A stretch of 64,000 bases of DNA from assembly GCF_000293805.1 (NCBI RefSeq), contig NZ_AMBZ01000004.1, forward strand, positions 331,001-395,000. The letters run 5' to 3'. Below the pieces are notes generated by a model, which was given only the letters and a program-made list of their open reading frames with translations, was not told where the DNA came from and ran no database searches. Source of the stretch: Paenibacillus alvei DSM 29 (GTDB lineage: Bacteria > Bacillota > Bacilli > Paenibacillales > Paenibacillaceae). Positions 1-9,730 of the stretch are shown here, piece after piece; position 1 is the stretch's first letter; every line of letters begins with the position of its first letter. Made by a program: the position numbers and the translations under genes.

Positions 1-426
1 GAAGCGACATTCTCGGCGTGCTTTGGGGGGCCGTTCCTTCCATTGAGACCGGATGTGTACGCAGAGATGCTCGGCGACAAGATCACGAAATACGGTGTAA
101 AGGTTTATTTGGTCAATACAGGATGGAGCGGCGGTCCCTATGGGATAGGCGAGCGGATAAATCTGTCGCACACACGAGCGATGGTCAAGGCGATTATAAA
201 TGGAAGTATCGAGAAGGCGTCCTTCATTCCTCATCCTATATTCGGCATGCTTACCCCTGATGCGGTGCCATTCATTCCCCATGAACTGCTCGATCCGAGA
301 AATATGTGGGCGGATAAATCGGCCTATGATCGTAAGGCGAAGCAGTTGGCGCAGATTTTTGCTCACAATTTCGAAAAATTCAGCGATGTAGCGGAATCAA
401 TCAAGCTTGCCGGCCCGCGTCTATAG
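1..426 (+). CDS. pckA: Phosphoenolpyruvate carboxykinase (ATP), C-terminal part
   Basis: The reading frame is open from the first base and ends at TAG 424-426, so only the last 141 residues are present. The start of the fragment (ATFSACFGGPFLPL) and the NTGWSGGPYGIGERI block match the C-terminal lobe of ATP-dependent PEP carboxykinase, which converts oxaloacetate and ATP to PEP, CO2 and ADP in the cytosol for gluconeogenesis. The catalytic Walker-type region lies upstream of the window. A hairpin terminator follows directly, so the gene ends its own transcription unit. The neighbouring tyrosine pathway yields fumarate, which could feed this enzyme through oxaloacetate; that link is inference. 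Confidence 0.93.
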   Translation, partial: EATFSACFGGPFLPLRPDVYAEMLGDKITKYGVKVYLVNTGWSGGPYGIGERINLSHTRAMVKAIINGSIEKASFIPHPIFGMLTPDAVPFIPHELLDPRNMWADKSAYDRKAKQLAQIFAHNFEKFSDVAESIKLAGPRL

Positions 427-439
427 TTATAAGTGAGAA

Positions 440-490
440 GGGGCTGCCCTTGTGTTATGAATATAACGCAGAGGCGGCCTCGTTTCATTT
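440..490 (+). terminator. Rho-independent terminator after pckA
   Basis: GGGGCTGCC (440-448) pairs with GGCGGCCTC (473-481) including two G-U pairs. The loop itself can form a small TTAT/ATAA hairpin, and a T-rich stretch follows. Confidence 0.6.
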
Positions 491-581
491 GGCGCGAAGA
501 ATAATTTATAGAAAAGCATTTCATTATGATGGAAAAGGATTGAAATTGTCTAAAATGGGAATGAAGTGAGGTGTAGTCTTG

Positions 582-1046
582 ATGGCGTCAATTGAACGAT
601 TGGATGTTTTTAACCACAGCCATTTGCCGATTCTGGAGGCATGGTTTGAAGATTCGGAAGTGCGCGAACGCATGGACGGGATGCTTCCATTACAGGAATG
701 GTTCGATTACATGACGGACAATGTCATGTACTTTGCATGGATGGCTTATCGCGGGGAGCAGCCTGTCGGAGCCATCTTTGTCGAATTGGAGGATGGAACG
801 GCATATATTGGACTCATGACGGAGCCGGCTCTTCGCTCCCAAGGAATCGGCAAAGCGATGGTGCGCGAAGTGATGGCGCTCCCGGAAATGGAATCTGTAA
901 AGACATGGGTAGCAGGCATCGAAGAAGATAATATGCCATGTCTGGCTTGCTTCAAGTCTCTTGGTTATTTGAGTAAGGAAGAGGAAGCGGATGAAGATGG
1001 GTTTTATAATTTGGTGTATGAACAGTCTAGTGATGGCACTGCATAG
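582..1046 (+). CDS. GNAT family N-acetyltransferase
   Basis: A protein of about 154 residues with the acetyl-CoA binding signature near residues 85-95 (RSQGIGKAMV) preceded by a beta strand with GLMTEPALR, typical of GNAT acetyltransferases. The C-terminal NMPCLACFKSLGYLSKEEE matches the usual end of the fold. The substrate cannot be told from sequence. The ATG at 582 follows a GAGGTG ribosome site; the TTG one codon upstream is less likely. It stands alone between two terminators and faces the yerC-like gene. Confidence 0.85.
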   Translation: MASIERLDVFNHSHLPILEAWFEDSEVRERMDGMLPLQEWFDYMTDNVMYFAWMAYRGEQPVGAIFVELEDGTAYIGLMTEPALRSQGIGKAMVREVMALPEMESVKTWVAGIEEDNMPCLACFKSLGYLSKEEEADEDGFYNLVYEQSSDGTA

Positions 1047-1065
1047 TTGAAAAAATAGTATATCT

Positions 1066-1117
1066 AAATCGAAGCTATCTAAAGGTCTGCTAGGGTAAAA
1101 AGATAGCTTCGATTTTC
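1066..1117 (+). terminator. Terminator after the GNAT gene
   Basis: A perfect 15-bp inverted repeat (AAATCGAAGCTATCT at 1066-1080, its complement at 1101-1115) with a 20-base loop, followed by TTTCTT. It may also work in reverse. Confidence 0.75.
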
Positions 1118-1179
1118 TTAAGAAATAATATCATTTCGCGTGCACTTCACTGTTTAGAAATCTTTATTATAGAAAATGG

Positions 1180-1208
1180 ACAGAGGCCATCTAATCATTG
1201 GCCTCTGT
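1180..1208 (-). terminator. Terminator between convergent genes, probably for the yerC-like gene
   Basis: ACAGAGGCCA (1180-1189) and TGGCCTCTGT (1199-1208) form a 10-bp stem with a 9-base loop. T-rich sequence lies on both sides, so it may act in both directions. Confidence 0.6.
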
Positions 1209-1259
1209 TTGTGTTATGCAGAAAATGGAGTGATGCATATTTGATTTCCGTTATTGCTG

Positions 1260-1553
1260 CTACTGCTGATCCAATCTGCCAAGCATGAGTCGATAGCTTC
1301 CGTTGCCAAAGTGCAGGGTTCGCTTGACGCGCGAAATAATGGCTGTGCTTGCGCCGGTTTCCGCTTCGATTTCCATGTACGTGCTGCCGTTCAACAGCAT
1401 TTTGGCAACTTCCAGCCGTTGGGACAGCGCCTGCAATTCCTTAGGTGTCGTCAAATCTTCGAAAAAATCATAACATTCCTCGATGCTTTGCAGCTTGATG
1501 ATGGCCTCCAGCAATTGCTCAATTGCCGGGTCGCCGGAACGCTTGGCACACAT
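1260..1553 (-). CDS. YerC/YecD-type TrpR-superfamily DNA-binding protein
   Basis: A 97-residue protein fitting the small YerC/YecD family of Firmicutes. It has a helical N-terminus, then LTTPKELQALSQRLEVAKML and a helix-turn-helix at about residues 55-75 (TYMEIEAETGASTAIISRVKRTL), as in the Trp repressor superfamily. The family's ligand and targets are poorly known. It is transcribed away from the tyrosine-degradation genes, from the shared intergenic region 1554-1872. A role in controlling them is possible but only inferred from position. Confidence 0.85.
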   Translation of the reverse strand: MCAKRSGDPAIEQLLEAIIKLQSIEECYDFFEDLTTPKELQALSQRLEVAKMLLNGSTYMEIEAETGASTAIISRVKRTLHFGNGSYRLMLGRLDQQ

Positions 1554-1802
1554 ATCGTCCTATCAACTCCATTCCGAAATGAATACCATGAATGCGCCTT
1601 CCATTTACTTTTTGACAAGGGGCCTTCTATTTCCTCCTGTTTGTTCGAAAAAAATTCACAAATTCAATTCAGATTGCTTCACTCGCTGCTGCTTCACTAC
1701 GATAGTGCGTTTATGCAGTTCTTTTATGCTGAAGTTGTGCGTGCCAGTGCAGCCGCGGTTCATCCACCGTGCGTTGGAGCATAAGCGCGGTTTAGTACGT
1801 TT

Positions 1803-1831
1803 TTGCTATATATTGGCATCCGTCTTATACT
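1803..1831 (+). promoter_or_regulatory. Sigma-A promoter of the tyrosine-degradation cluster
   Basis: TTGCTA (1803-1808), a 17-bp spacer and TATACT (1826-1831), about 40 bases ahead of the hppD start. The rest of the intergenic stretch from 1554 shows no riboswitch or T-box signature that I recognise. Confidence 0.65.
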
Positions 1832-1872
1832 CTCAGTGGAAGCAATCAATGCGAGTGTAGGAGGATGTTGGA

Positions 1873-2985
1873 ATGAAAAGACAAGCGATTTTCGAAATAA
1901 CGGAGAAAGAGATTTTCCCGATCCAAGAAATCGACTACATTGAAATTTATACAGGGAACGCGAAGCAAGCGATGCACTATTTCGTCAAAGGGTACGGATT
2001 CCGCCCTATTGCCTACTCTGGGCTGGAAACCGGCAACCGGGAGCAAGTATCGTATGTTCTTGAACAAAATAAAATTCGGTTCGTTCTCTCCGGCGCTCTC
2101 TCTGATGACCATCCGATTGCCGAGTTCGTCAAATTGCACGGGGACGGGGTCAAGGATGTTGCATTGCGGGTTAGTAATGTTGAAAAGGCTTACAAGGATG
2201 CGGTCTCACGCGGCGGAATCGCCATTATGGAGCCGGCCGAATATTCGGATGAGCACGGTAAGGTCAAAAAGGCAATCATCGGCACATATGGCGATACGAT
2301 TCATACGCTGATCGAGCGGGATAATTACGAAGGATTGTTCCTGCCGGGCTACAAATCGATCGAAGACACTCTTCCGCATCAATCTGCCGGACTGATCGGC
2401 ATCGATCATGTCGTCGGCAACGTGGAACAAATGGAAGAATGGGTAGCTTACTATGAAAACGTGATGGGCTTCAAGCAAATGATTCATTTCGACGACAAGG
2501 ATATTAGTACGGAATATTCGGCCTTGATGTCCAAAGTGATGCATAATGGGGGCAGAATTAAATTCCCGATTAACGAGCCGGCGACTGCCAAGCGCAAATC
2601 GCAGATTCAGGAGTATCTGGAATATTATAAAGGACCGGGCGTGCAGCATTTGGCTCTGCTGACAAACGATATTGTTGCAACCGTGACGGCGCTTCGCGAA
2701 AACGGTGTCGAGTTCCTAAGTACGCCGGATTCCTATTACGAAATGCTGACGGACCGGGTTGGAAGCATTGATGAAGATATTGCCAAGCTTCAGGAATTAA
2801 AAATTTTGGTCGATCGCGATGATGAGGGATATTTGCTGCAAATCTTCACGAAGCCGCTTGTAGATAGACCAACGTTGTTTTTCGAAATCATTCAACGAAA
2901 AGGAGCTATTGGCTTCGGCGAAGGCAATTTCAAGGCCTTGTTCGAATCGATTGAACGGGAGCAAGAACGCCGCGGCAACTTGTAG
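1873..2985 (+). CDS. hppD: 4-hydroxyphenylpyruvate dioxygenase
   Basis: A 370-residue, full-length Fe(II) dioxygenase that converts 4-hydroxyphenylpyruvate and O2 to homogentisate and CO2, the committing step of tyrosine breakdown. Two VOC (vicinal oxygen chelate) half-domains are visible, starting near residues 18 and 173. The likely iron ligands are all present: His179 (IDHVVG), His259 (VQHLAL) and Glu338 (FFEIIQ). The ATG at 1873 follows a TAGGAGGA site. It is the first gene of the cluster behind the promoter at 1803. All family hallmarks are intact, so I expect an active cytosolic enzyme. Confidence 0.96.
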   Translation: MKRQAIFEITEKEIFPIQEIDYIEIYTGNAKQAMHYFVKGYGFRPIAYSGLETGNREQVSYVLEQNKIRFVLSGALSDDHPIAEFVKLHGDGVKDVALRVSNVEKAYKDAVSRGGIAIMEPAEYSDEHGKVKKAIIGTYGDTIHTLIERDNYEGLFLPGYKSIEDTLPHQSAGLIGIDHVVGNVEQMEEWVAYYENVMGFKQMIHFDDKDISTEYSALMSKVMHNGGRIKFPINEPATAKRKSQIQEYLEYYKGPGVQHLALLTNDIVATVTALRENGVEFLSTPDSYYEMLTDRVGSIDEDIAKLQELKILVDRDDEGYLLQIFTKPLVDRPTLFFEIIQRKGAIGFGEGNFKALFESIEREQERRGNL

Positions 2986-3015
2986 TCCAGCGCCGCAGGA
3001 AGGAGTAGAAGCCGC

Positions 3016-3627
3016 ATGGATATTACACCGCATGAGCTGCACTGGAGAGACGCTTACAAACTGATGATAGGCTCCATCCTGCCGCGTCCAATTGCTTTTG
3101 TGTCCACGATCGATCTGAACGGAACGGCGAATCTGGCGCCGTTCAGCTTTTTCACGGCAATATGCGCGGAGCCGCTCTTGATCTGCTTTGCCCCAATGCG
3201 CCGAGGGACGGACGGGTGCAAGAAGGACACCCTTGTCAATATTGAAGCGACCGGCGAATTCGTGGTCAATATTGTTGGAGAACAGATCGTCGAACCGATG
3301 AATGAAACGGCCGTCGAATTCGATCCCGAGGTGGATGAGTTCCAGGCTGCGGGCTTGACTCCAATCCCGAGCGAAGTCATTCGCCCTTACCGGGTGAAGG
3401 AAAGCGGCATTCATTTGGAGTGCGTGGTTCATGATATTCTCCATTTCGGCGATCAGCCGGGCGCTGGCAGCCTTGTTATCGGCAAGGTTGTGCTGATGCA
3501 TATAAACGACGAGTTGTATGCAGACGGCAAAATCAACATGGAGAAGCTGCTCCCGATCGGACGCATGGCCGGCCAAGTTTACACCCGTGCCGCTGCTGAC
3601 ACCTTCATGCTGGAGCGAAAAAAATAA
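3016..3627 (+). CDS. Flavin reductase family (FMN-binding split barrel) protein
   Basis: A 203-residue protein with the flavin reductase/DIM6-NTAB pattern: LPRPIAFVST near residue 22, then NLAPFSFFTAICAEPLLICF, and a late GKVVLMHI strand. Such proteins bind FMN and either reduce flavin for a partner oxygenase or act as small oxidoreductases. It starts 30 bases after hppD with an AGGAAGGAG site and is followed 25 bases later by the FAH-family gene, so it belongs to the same operon. No partner flavin monooxygenase is seen here. Its role in tyrosine catabolism is unknown; protection or reduction of quinone intermediates such as benzoquinone acetate is a guess. Confidence 0.85.
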   Translation: MDITPHELHWRDAYKLMIGSILPRPIAFVSTIDLNGTANLAPFSFFTAICAEPLLICFAPMRRGTDGCKKDTLVNIEATGEFVVNIVGEQIVEPMNETAVEFDPEVDEFQAAGLTPIPSEVIRPYRVKESGIHLECVVHDILHFGDQPGAGSLVIGKVVLMHINDELYADGKINMEKLLPIGRMAGQVYTRAAADTFMLERKK

Positions 3628-3652
3628 CGGCGTACGGAAAGCGGGAGGTTCT

Positions 3653-4588
3653 ATGAAGTTCGTGACATTTGACACCGGAACGGGCGCGCCGCGTTCCGGT
3701 TGGCTGCGGGAAGGCTGCATCGTCGACATGCATGAGGTCAGTGACGGGCACCTGCCGAGCGAATTGCTGGAATTGGTACGCCGACATGAGGACTATATGG
3801 AGGAGGCAGGGAGAATCGACAGATGCCTTGGCTCTAATGCGGAAACGATGCTCGCGCATAAGGGCGTCTATCCGGCATCCGCTGTCGCTCTGCTCGCTCC
3901 GCTTCCGAAGCCGCCGAGCCTCCGTGATTTCTATGCCTTCGAAGCGCATGTGATCGGGGCTAGGCGGAGAAGGGGGCTCGATATCATTCCGGAATGGTAC
4001 CAGTTCCCGGTGTTCTATTTCAGCAACCATCAGGCCATAGTCGGCCCGGACGCGCTTATCCGCAGACCTTCCGCCACCTCCGCTCTGGATTACGAGTTGG
4101 AGGTGGCCTGCGTCATCGGCAAGGAAGGACGCGATATTACTGCCGAAGAAGCTGATTCCTATATATTCGGCTATTGCATTATGAACGATTGGAGCGCGCG
4201 TGATATTCAGCGGGAAGAAGTGAAGGTCGGCCTTGGCCCGGCCAAGGGCAAGGATTTTGCCACCTCGCTCGGCCCATGTCTGATTACTAAGGACGAACTG
4301 GAGCGGTATCGCGTAGGCGCGCGCCATGACTTGGCAATGACGGCTCGCGTTAATGGCGCCGAGTTGTCGCGCGGCAATATGCGTGACCTCCACTATACGT
4401 TCGGGGATATGATCGCGCGGGCTTCAGCGGACGCCACACTGTATCCCGGCGATATTATCGGATCGGGCACGGTCGGAACCGGCTGCCTTCTCGAACTGGG
4501 GCCGGAGGTGCATCGCTGGCTGGAGCCCGGCGATATCGTTGAATTGGAGGTTACAGGGCTTGGCCTACTGCGCAACACCATCGGTTGA
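3653..4588 (+). CDS. Fumarylacetoacetate hydrolase family protein
   Basis: A 311-residue FAH-superfamily hydrolase, expected to split fumarylacetoacetate (or maleylacetoacetate) into fumarate and acetoacetate. Metal and substrate motifs are visible: RDFYAFEAHV, LDYELEVACVIGKEGRDI with the usual acidic metal ligands, GYCIMNDWSARDIQ, the KGKDFATSLGP loop, and GDIIGSGTVGTG near the C-terminus. The start at 3653 (MKFVTFDTG) follows GGGAGG; an upstream in-frame ATG at 3518 lies inside the previous gene and is rejected. This is the short bacterial FAH type rather than the 420-residue animal form. Confidence 0.9.
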   Translation: MKFVTFDTGTGAPRSGWLREGCIVDMHEVSDGHLPSELLELVRRHEDYMEEAGRIDRCLGSNAETMLAHKGVYPASAVALLAPLPKPPSLRDFYAFEAHVIGARRRRGLDIIPEWYQFPVFYFSNHQAIVGPDALIRRPSATSALDYELEVACVIGKEGRDITAEEADSYIFGYCIMNDWSARDIQREEVKVGLGPAKGKDFATSLGPCLITKDELERYRVGARHDLAMTARVNGAELSRGNMRDLHYTFGDMIARASADATLYPGDIIGSGTVGTGCLLELGPEVHRWLEPGDIVELEVTGLGLLRNTIG

Positions 4589-4644
4589 AATGGCCGAAGG
4601 AGCCGCTTTGCAGGTATTGAATTGGGAAGAGGAGGATTCGTGTC

Positions 4645-5832
4645 ATGGCCTATTATCGCCGCATGGGAGACATTCCTGACAAAAGGCATACGATGTTCCG
4701 CAAGCCGGACGGCACCCTGTACCGTGAGCAAGTGATGGGTACTAAAGGGTTCTCCGGCATTCAGTCTATCTTGTATCACCATTATCCGCCGACGGCTGTC
4801 AGCAAGGCGGAAGTATATGCCGCCTTCGATATTGAGTTCGAAGAGCCGGGAGCGCTTCGCCACCGTCATCTATTGACCGGCGATTGCATGGAAACGGACG
4901 ACGCCGTCGCTGGCAGACGCTATATGCTAGGCAATGAGGATCTGCTTATCGCGACTGCGAACGTTGATCGGCCGATGGATTATTTCTACCGGAACGGAGA
5001 TGGGGACGAGCTGTTGTTCGTGCATGAAGGGGAGGGCTCTGTAGAGACGATGTATGGCACTCTCCATTACCGGCCAGGGGATTATATTAACATACCGATC
5101 GGCACGATCTACCGCGTCATGCCGGAGCCGGGGCGTGGGCGTACGAAGCTCCTGGTCGTGGAGACGAACAATTGGATAACGACGCCGAAGCGTTATCGCA
5201 ACCCGCATGGCCAGCTTTTGGAGCATAGTCCGTTCTGTGAACGGGATTTCCGTGGTCCAGATAAGCTGGAGACTTATGCTGAGCTTGGTGAATTCGAAGT
5301 AAGAACGAAGTCTAGGGGATATATCCATCTGCATATATTCAACCATCATCCTTTTGATGTTGTAGGATGGGATGGTTATTTGTATCCGTGGATTTTCAAT
5401 ATTGCCGATTTCGAGCCGATTACGGGCCGTATTCATATGCCGCCGCCGATTCACCAGACCTTTGAGGGGAATAACTTTGTCATCTGCTCCTTCGTGCCCC
5501 GATTATACGATTATCATCCCGAGGGAATTCCTGCCCCATATTTCCACAGCAATGTAGACAGCGACGAGGTGCTCTATTATGTCAGAGGCAACTTCATGAG
5601 CCGCAAGGGAGTGAAGGAAGGTTCGATTACCTTGCATCCGTCAGGCATCCCGCATGGCCCGCATCCCGGCAAGATCGAAGACAGCATCGGCAAAAAGGAA
5701 ACGACAGAGCTTGCGGTCATGATCGACACGTTCCGTCCGTTACGCGTTGTCAAGCAAGCACTATCCTACGAGGATACTCAATACATGTATAGCTGGTGCG
5801 TGGGTTCGCCAGAAGCGTCGCGAACCGTGTAA
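4645..5832 (+). CDS. hmgA: Homogentisate 1,2-dioxygenase
   Basis: A 395-residue cupin-fold Fe(II) dioxygenase that opens the homogentisate ring to 4-maleylacetoacetate. The start [15 protein letters not shown] and the central [18 protein letters not shown] block are characteristic. Likely iron ligands by alignment with the human enzyme are His301, Glu308 and His337 (PHGPH), with the RG of YYVRGNF conserved after the glutamate. It follows the FAH-family gene by 56 bases with an AGAGGAGG site. It supplies the substrate of the FAH step, but no maleylacetoacetate isomerase gene lies in the window. Confidence 0.95.
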   Translation: MAYYRRMGDIPDKRHTMFRKPDGTLYREQVMGTKGFSGIQSILYHHYPPTAVSKAEVYAAFDIEFEEPGALRHRHLLTGDCMETDDAVAGRRYMLGNEDLLIATANVDRPMDYFYRNGDGDELLFVHEGEGSVETMYGTLHYRPGDYINIPIGTIYRVMPEPGRGRTKLLVVETNNWITTPKRYRNPHGQLLEHSPFCERDFRGPDKLETYAELGEFEVRTKSRGYIHLHIFNHHPFDVVGWDGYLYPWIFNIADFEPITGRIHMPPPIHQTFEGNNFVICSFVPRLYDYHPEGIPAPYFHSNVDSDEVLYYVRGNFMSRKGVKEGSITLHPSGIPHGPHPGKIEDSIGKKETTELAVMIDTFRPLRVVKQALSYEDTQYMYSWCVGSPEASRTV

Positions 5833-5878
5833 GCGCGTGTATGTAGTGCAAGAAACGCTGATGAAAGGAGCGCATGGC

Positions 5879-6607
5879 ATGAAGGATAGGAAAGTCGTGC
5901 ATTCCGCCGCTGAGGCGATAGAGGGAATTCAGGACGGTGCTACCTTGATCGTGGGTGGATTCGGCCTATGTGGGATCCCCGAGCTGGCTATTGCGGCGCT
6001 GAGAGACAGCGGTGTGAAAAATTTGACCGTCGTCAGCAATAATTGCGGCGTGGACGACTGGGGACTCGGTCTCCTGCTTGCGAACCGCCAAATCAAGAAG
6101 ATGATAGCCTCATATGTCGGGGAGAACAAAATATTCGAACGTCAGCTTTTGAATGGTGAGCTGGAGGTGGAGCTCGTTCCGCAGGGCACGCTAGCTGAGC
6201 GTATTCGTGCAGGCGGAGCTGGCATCCCAGCCTTCTATACGGCGACCGGCGTCGGTACGCCGATAGCAGAAGGCAAGGAACATAAACAGTTCCATGGCCG
6301 CACATACATGATGGAAGAAGCGATTGTCGGCGATGTTGCGTTCGTGAAGGCGTGGAAGGGTGATACGCTCGGCAACCTTGTATACAGGAAGACAGCAAGA
6401 AATTTCAATCCGCTGGCAGCGGCAGCGGGCAAAATTACGATTGCCGAGGTGGAGGAACTGGTAGAGCCGGGACAATTGGATCCGAATCATATTCATACGC
6501 CCGGTATTTATGTACAGCGAATACTCCACGGAACTGGATACGAAAAGCGGGTGGAACGGCGCGTTGTCCAGTCGGCGGCGCAGCAAAGAACGGAGGGATA
6601 CGCATGA
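5879..6607 (+). CDS. scoA: 3-oxoacid CoA-transferase, subunit A
   Basis: A 242-residue subunit of a heterodimeric CoA-transferase that activates acetoacetate to acetoacetyl-CoA, usually with succinyl-CoA. The glycine-rich [19 protein letters not shown] near residue 19, the [11 protein letters not shown] segment and the [15 protein letters not shown] block match the ScoA/AtoD family. ATG 5879 follows AAAGGAG with good spacing; upstream in-frame codons are poorer. Its stop overlaps the next start by four bases (ATGA), which suggests coupled translation with subunit B. Confidence 0.94.
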   Translation: MKDRKVVHSAAEAIEGIQDGATLIVGGFGLCGIPELAIAALRDSGVKNLTVVSNNCGVDDWGLGLLLANRQIKKMIASYVGENKIFERQLLNGELEVELVPQGTLAERIRAGGAGIPAFYTATGVGTPIAEGKEHKQFHGRTYMMEEAIVGDVAFVKAWKGDTLGNLVYRKTARNFNPLAAAAGKITIAEVEELVEPGQLDPNHIHTPGIYVQRILHGTGYEKRVERRVVQSAAQQRTEGYA

Positions 6608-7278
6608 GTGACGCGCGTAAGACCATCGTCCGGCGAGCCGTGTTAGAGATTGCGGACGGGATGACAGTCAATCTCGGCATCGGCATGCCGACCCTCATTG
6701 CAGGCATCATTCCGCCAGAGTTCGATGTGATGCTCCATTCGGAGAACGGCCTGCTCGGCATCGGGCCGTACCCATTTGAAGGGAGCGAGGATCCGGATCT
6801 GATTAACGCAGGCAAGGAGACGGTAAGCGCAGTGGAGGGGGCATCCTACTTCGACAGTGCCGAATCGTTCGCCATGATCCGCGGCGGTCATATCGACCTC
6901 GCCATTCTGGGTGGAATGGAAGTTTCGGAGCAGGGCGATTTAGCGAATTGGATGATTCCCGGCAAAATGATTAAAGGCATGGGAGGCGCCATGGATTTGG
7001 TGAACGGCGCCCGGCGCATCGTTGTCATTATGGAGCATGTGAATAAGCATGGCGAATCTAAAATCAAACGCGAGTGCAGCTTGCCGCTGACGGGCAAACG
7101 AGTCGTCAACCGGTTAATTACCGATTTGGCCGTGTTTGATTTTACCGAAGAAGGCATGGTCTTGATCGAGACACAGCAGGGAGTTGACGTAGAAGAGATT
7201 CGGCACAAAACCGAGGCGCCATTCCGGGTAAGTCCTGTGTTGAACGCGGAGAACGCAGCGCCTCGGGCATCGGAGTAA
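6604..7278 (+). CDS. scoB: 3-oxoacid CoA-transferase, subunit B
   Basis: A 224-residue subunit carrying the catalytic glutamate in the family motif [11 protein letters not shown] (the Glu forms the CoA thioester). [23 protein letters not shown] and [18 protein letters not shown] are typical of ScoB/AtoA. It overlaps subunit A by four bases. In this operon it would take the acetoacetate released by the FAH step and hand acetoacetyl-CoA to the thiolase two genes on. Confidence 0.95.
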   Translation: MSDARKTIVRRAVLEIADGMTVNLGIGMPTLIAGIIPPEFDVMLHSENGLLGIGPYPFEGSEDPDLINAGKETVSAVEGASYFDSAESFAMIRGGHIDLAILGGMEVSEQGDLANWMIPGKMIKGMGGAMDLVNGARRIVVIMEHVNKHGESKIKRECSLPLTGKRVVNRLITDLAVFDFTEEGMVLIETQQGVDVEEIRHKTEAPFRVSPVLNAENAAPRASE

Positions 7279-7298
7279 AGGGCTTAGGAGGGTCGTGT

Positions 7299-8414
7299 AT
7301 GCAAGTGTCTGTCAAGATCCCAACGAGAAAAGAAATCGAACCGTTGGGCGTGTACGTACCGGGAAAACCAATTGAAGAGGTAAAAAGGGAGTTCGGCCTT
7401 ACGGATATCATCAAGCTTGCGTCTAACGAGAATCCGTACGGCTGTTCGGAACTGGCCGCCCAAGCTGTCGTACGTGAAATGGAGAAGTGTGCCCTGTATC
7501 CGGAAGGCACCGCTCCCGAATTGGCTGTGAAGCTGTCAGCCCATCTTGGCGTGGAGCCAGAATATTTTATTGTCGGCAATGGTTCGGATGAAATCATCCG
7601 ATTATTGACGCGGAGTTATATCGCCGCTGGGGACGAGGCGATTATGGCCGATGTGACGTTCTCACGTTACGAGACGAACGTTCGTATCGAGGGCGGCGTA
7701 CCTGTTATGGTGCCGCTCATTGAGGGCGTTCATGATCTGGACGGGATGCTGAAGGCGATCAGCAGCAGGACGAAGATGATCTTTGTATGCAACCCGAACA
7801 ATCCGACCGGGACGATTGTAGGACGCAGCGACCTGCTTGCCTTCATCGAGCAGGTACCGCGCCATATTTTGCTGGTCATCGACGAGGCCTATTATGAATA
7901 CGTGTCAGACCCCGACTACTTGCAGACCGTGCCTATGCTTGCCAGCTATCCGAATTTGGTCATTCTGCGCACGTTCTCCAAGATTTACGGCTTGGCTGCG
8001 CTGCGCGCAGGCTACGGTATGATGCATCCGAGCATCGTGCAGGAGCTGCTCAAGGTAAAGGAGCCGTTCAACTCGAATCGGATGGCGCAAGCTGCGGCTC
8101 TCGCCTCGCTGGACGATGCGGCGTTCGCCGCAGACTGCGCCCGGCGGAATGAGGCGGAGAGAACAAAGCTGGTTGCGGGATTGAAGCAGTTGGGGCTGTC
8201 CTGTTATCCATCGCATGCTAATTTTCTGATGGTGAAGCTGAATTGCTCCGGCGACGACGTATTCCGCTCTTTGCTCGAGCGTGGCGTAGTGGTGCGCGCG
8301 GGCAGCTTGCTCGGCTATCCGGATACGATTCGTGTATCCATAGGAACAGAGCAGGAAAATCAAGTGTTCATCGAAGCGCTGCGGCATATACTTGGCCCCT
8401 GCAAGCCGGTATGA
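7299..8414 (+). CDS. HisC-type class I/II aminotransferase, probable tyrosine transaminase
   Basis: A 371-residue PLP enzyme of the histidinol-phosphate aminotransferase family: LASNENPYG near residue 40, VGNGSDEII, CNPNNPTG, DEAYYEYV, and the PLP lysine at 228 in RTFSKIYGLAALRAGYG. HisC paralogues often act on tyrosine and phenylalanine. The position between the CoA-transferase and thiolase genes of a tyrosine pathway, with no other his genes nearby, makes conversion of tyrosine to 4-hydroxyphenylpyruvate the likely role. The ATG at 7299 follows TTAGGAGG. True histidine biosynthesis cannot be excluded from sequence. Confidence 0.88.
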   Translation: MQVSVKIPTRKEIEPLGVYVPGKPIEEVKREFGLTDIIKLASNENPYGCSELAAQAVVREMEKCALYPEGTAPELAVKLSAHLGVEPEYFIVGNGSDEIIRLLTRSYIAAGDEAIMADVTFSRYETNVRIEGGVPVMVPLIEGVHDLDGMLKAISSRTKMIFVCNPNNPTGTIVGRSDLLAFIEQVPRHILLVIDEAYYEYVSDPDYLQTVPMLASYPNLVILRTFSKIYGLAALRAGYGMMHPSIVQELLKVKEPFNSNRMAQAAALASLDDAAFAADCARRNEAERTKLVAGLKQLGLSCYPSHANFLMVKLNCSGDDVFRSLLERGVVVRAGSLLGYPDTIRVSIGTEQENQVFIEALRHILGPCKPV

Positions 8415-8525
8415 GTGAATCGGATGGCATCGCATGCTTATCTATGACGGTCGTACGGGAAGTTTGATGAGCAGTGTTATACAAAAAAATCAATGATGAT
8501 TCACGATTATTCTTTGCATAGCGAT

Positions 8526-8542
8526 AAGGGGGTGACGGTCTG
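8526..8542 (+). promoter_or_regulatory. Ribosome binding site that points to a CTG start
   Basis: AAGGGGGTGA (8526-8535) sits seven bases (from its GGGGG core) before CTG 8540. An in-frame TAA at 8525-8527 closes the frame upstream, and no ATG, GTG or TTG occurs in frame before 8567. Confidence 0.6.
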
Positions 8543-9718
8543 TCGGACGTTGTAATTGCAAGCGCTGTGCGAACGCCGATCGGCGCGTTCATGGGCGGAT
8601 TGAGCGAAGTGCCGGCTGTTGATCTGGGAGCGCGGGTTATCGCAGAAGCACTGGGGCGAGCCGGGGTGCAGCCGGGAGCGGTGCACGAAGTGATAATGGG
8701 CAATGTGCTGCAGGCGGGCAGCGGCCAAGGGCCAGCACGTCTAGCCGCAATGAAGGCAGGGCTTCCCTGCGAGGTGCCAGCCGTTACGATTAATAAAATA
8801 TGCGGTTCAGGTTTGAAGGCGGTCATAATGGCTGCGCAGGCCATCAAGTCTGACGATGCAGATCTCATTGTTGCGGGCGGCATGGAAAATATGTCGCTAG
8901 CGCCGTATGTGCTGGCGCAAGGAAGAACGGGATACCGGCTTGGAAATGGCGTGGTTGAAGACAGCATCCTCAAAGACGGACTTACCTGCTCGATATGCGA
9001 CATTCATATGGGAAAAACTGCGGAAAATATTGCGGCGAAATACGGAATTGTGCGAGAAGAGCAGGACGCCTTTGCCCTGACAAGTCAACAGCGAGCTCGA
9101 GAGGCATGGGAGCGCAGTGAGTTCTCTGCTGAAATCGTGCCGGTGGAGATTCGGACCAAGAAGGGGCTGGCGACGATTGAAACCGATGAGCATTTCCGTC
9201 CTGATGTGACGGCTGCTGCCCTAGGCAGGCTTAAGCCTGCCTTCCAGCCGGACGGCACGGTTACAGCTGGAAATGCCTCTGGCATTAACGATGGGGCGGC
9301 AGCGTTAGTTGTCTGCTCCGGGCGTATGGCGAAGCAGCTTGGTCTGCCCGTGCTGGCCCGTATCCGCGGCTATGCCTGCACCGGCGTGGATCCAGCCATT
9401 ATGGGCATGGGCCCCGTATCGGCTTCACAAGTGGCGGTTAAGAAGGCCGGGATGTCGCTTGCGGATATTGACCTGGCGGAAATAAATGAGGCTTTTGCCG
9501 CCCAAGCAATTGCCGTCATCGGTGAGCTCGGGATCGATCCAGCGATCGTCAATGTAAATGGCGGCGCCATTGCGCTTGGGCATCCAATTGGCGCTAGCGG
9601 AGCGCGCATCCTCGTTACGCTGCTGCATGCCATGAAGCGCAGGCAGGCAGCTACCGGGCTCGCCGCCTTGTGTGTCGGCGGCGGCCATGGCGTCGCTGTC
9701 GTCGTCGAGCAAGTATAA
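8540..9718 (+). CDS. Acetyl-CoA C-acetyltransferase (thiolase)
   Basis: A 392-residue thiolase that cleaves acetoacetyl-CoA into two acetyl-CoA, the last step of the pathway. The nucleophile Cys lies in [12 protein letters not shown], the NEAFA motif is at about residue 316, [11 protein letters not shown] carries the catalytic His, and CVGGGHG carries the second Cys. Thiolases usually begin (M)[14 protein letters not shown]; that sequence is encoded only if translation starts at CTG 8540, since the next in-frame start codon is GTG 8567, which would remove part of the first strand. A terminator follows, closing the operon. Confidence 0.93.
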   Translation: MSDVVIASAVRTPIGAFMGGLSEVPAVDLGARVIAEALGRAGVQPGAVHEVIMGNVLQAGSGQGPARLAAMKAGLPCEVPAVTINKICGSGLKAVIMAAQAIKSDDADLIVAGGMENMSLAPYVLAQGRTGYRLGNGVVEDSILKDGLTCSICDIHMGKTAENIAAKYGIVREEQDAFALTSQQRAREAWERSEFSAEIVPVEIRTKKGLATIETDEHFRPDVTAAALGRLKPAFQPDGTVTAGNASGINDGAAALVVCSGRMAKQLGLPVLARIRGYACTGVDPAIMGMGPVSASQVAVKKAGMSLADIDLAEINEAFAAQAIAVIGELGIDPAIVNVNGGAIALGHPIGASGARILVTLLHAMKRRQAATGLAALCVGGGHGVAVVVEQV

Positions 9719-9730
9719 CATAAAAATAGG

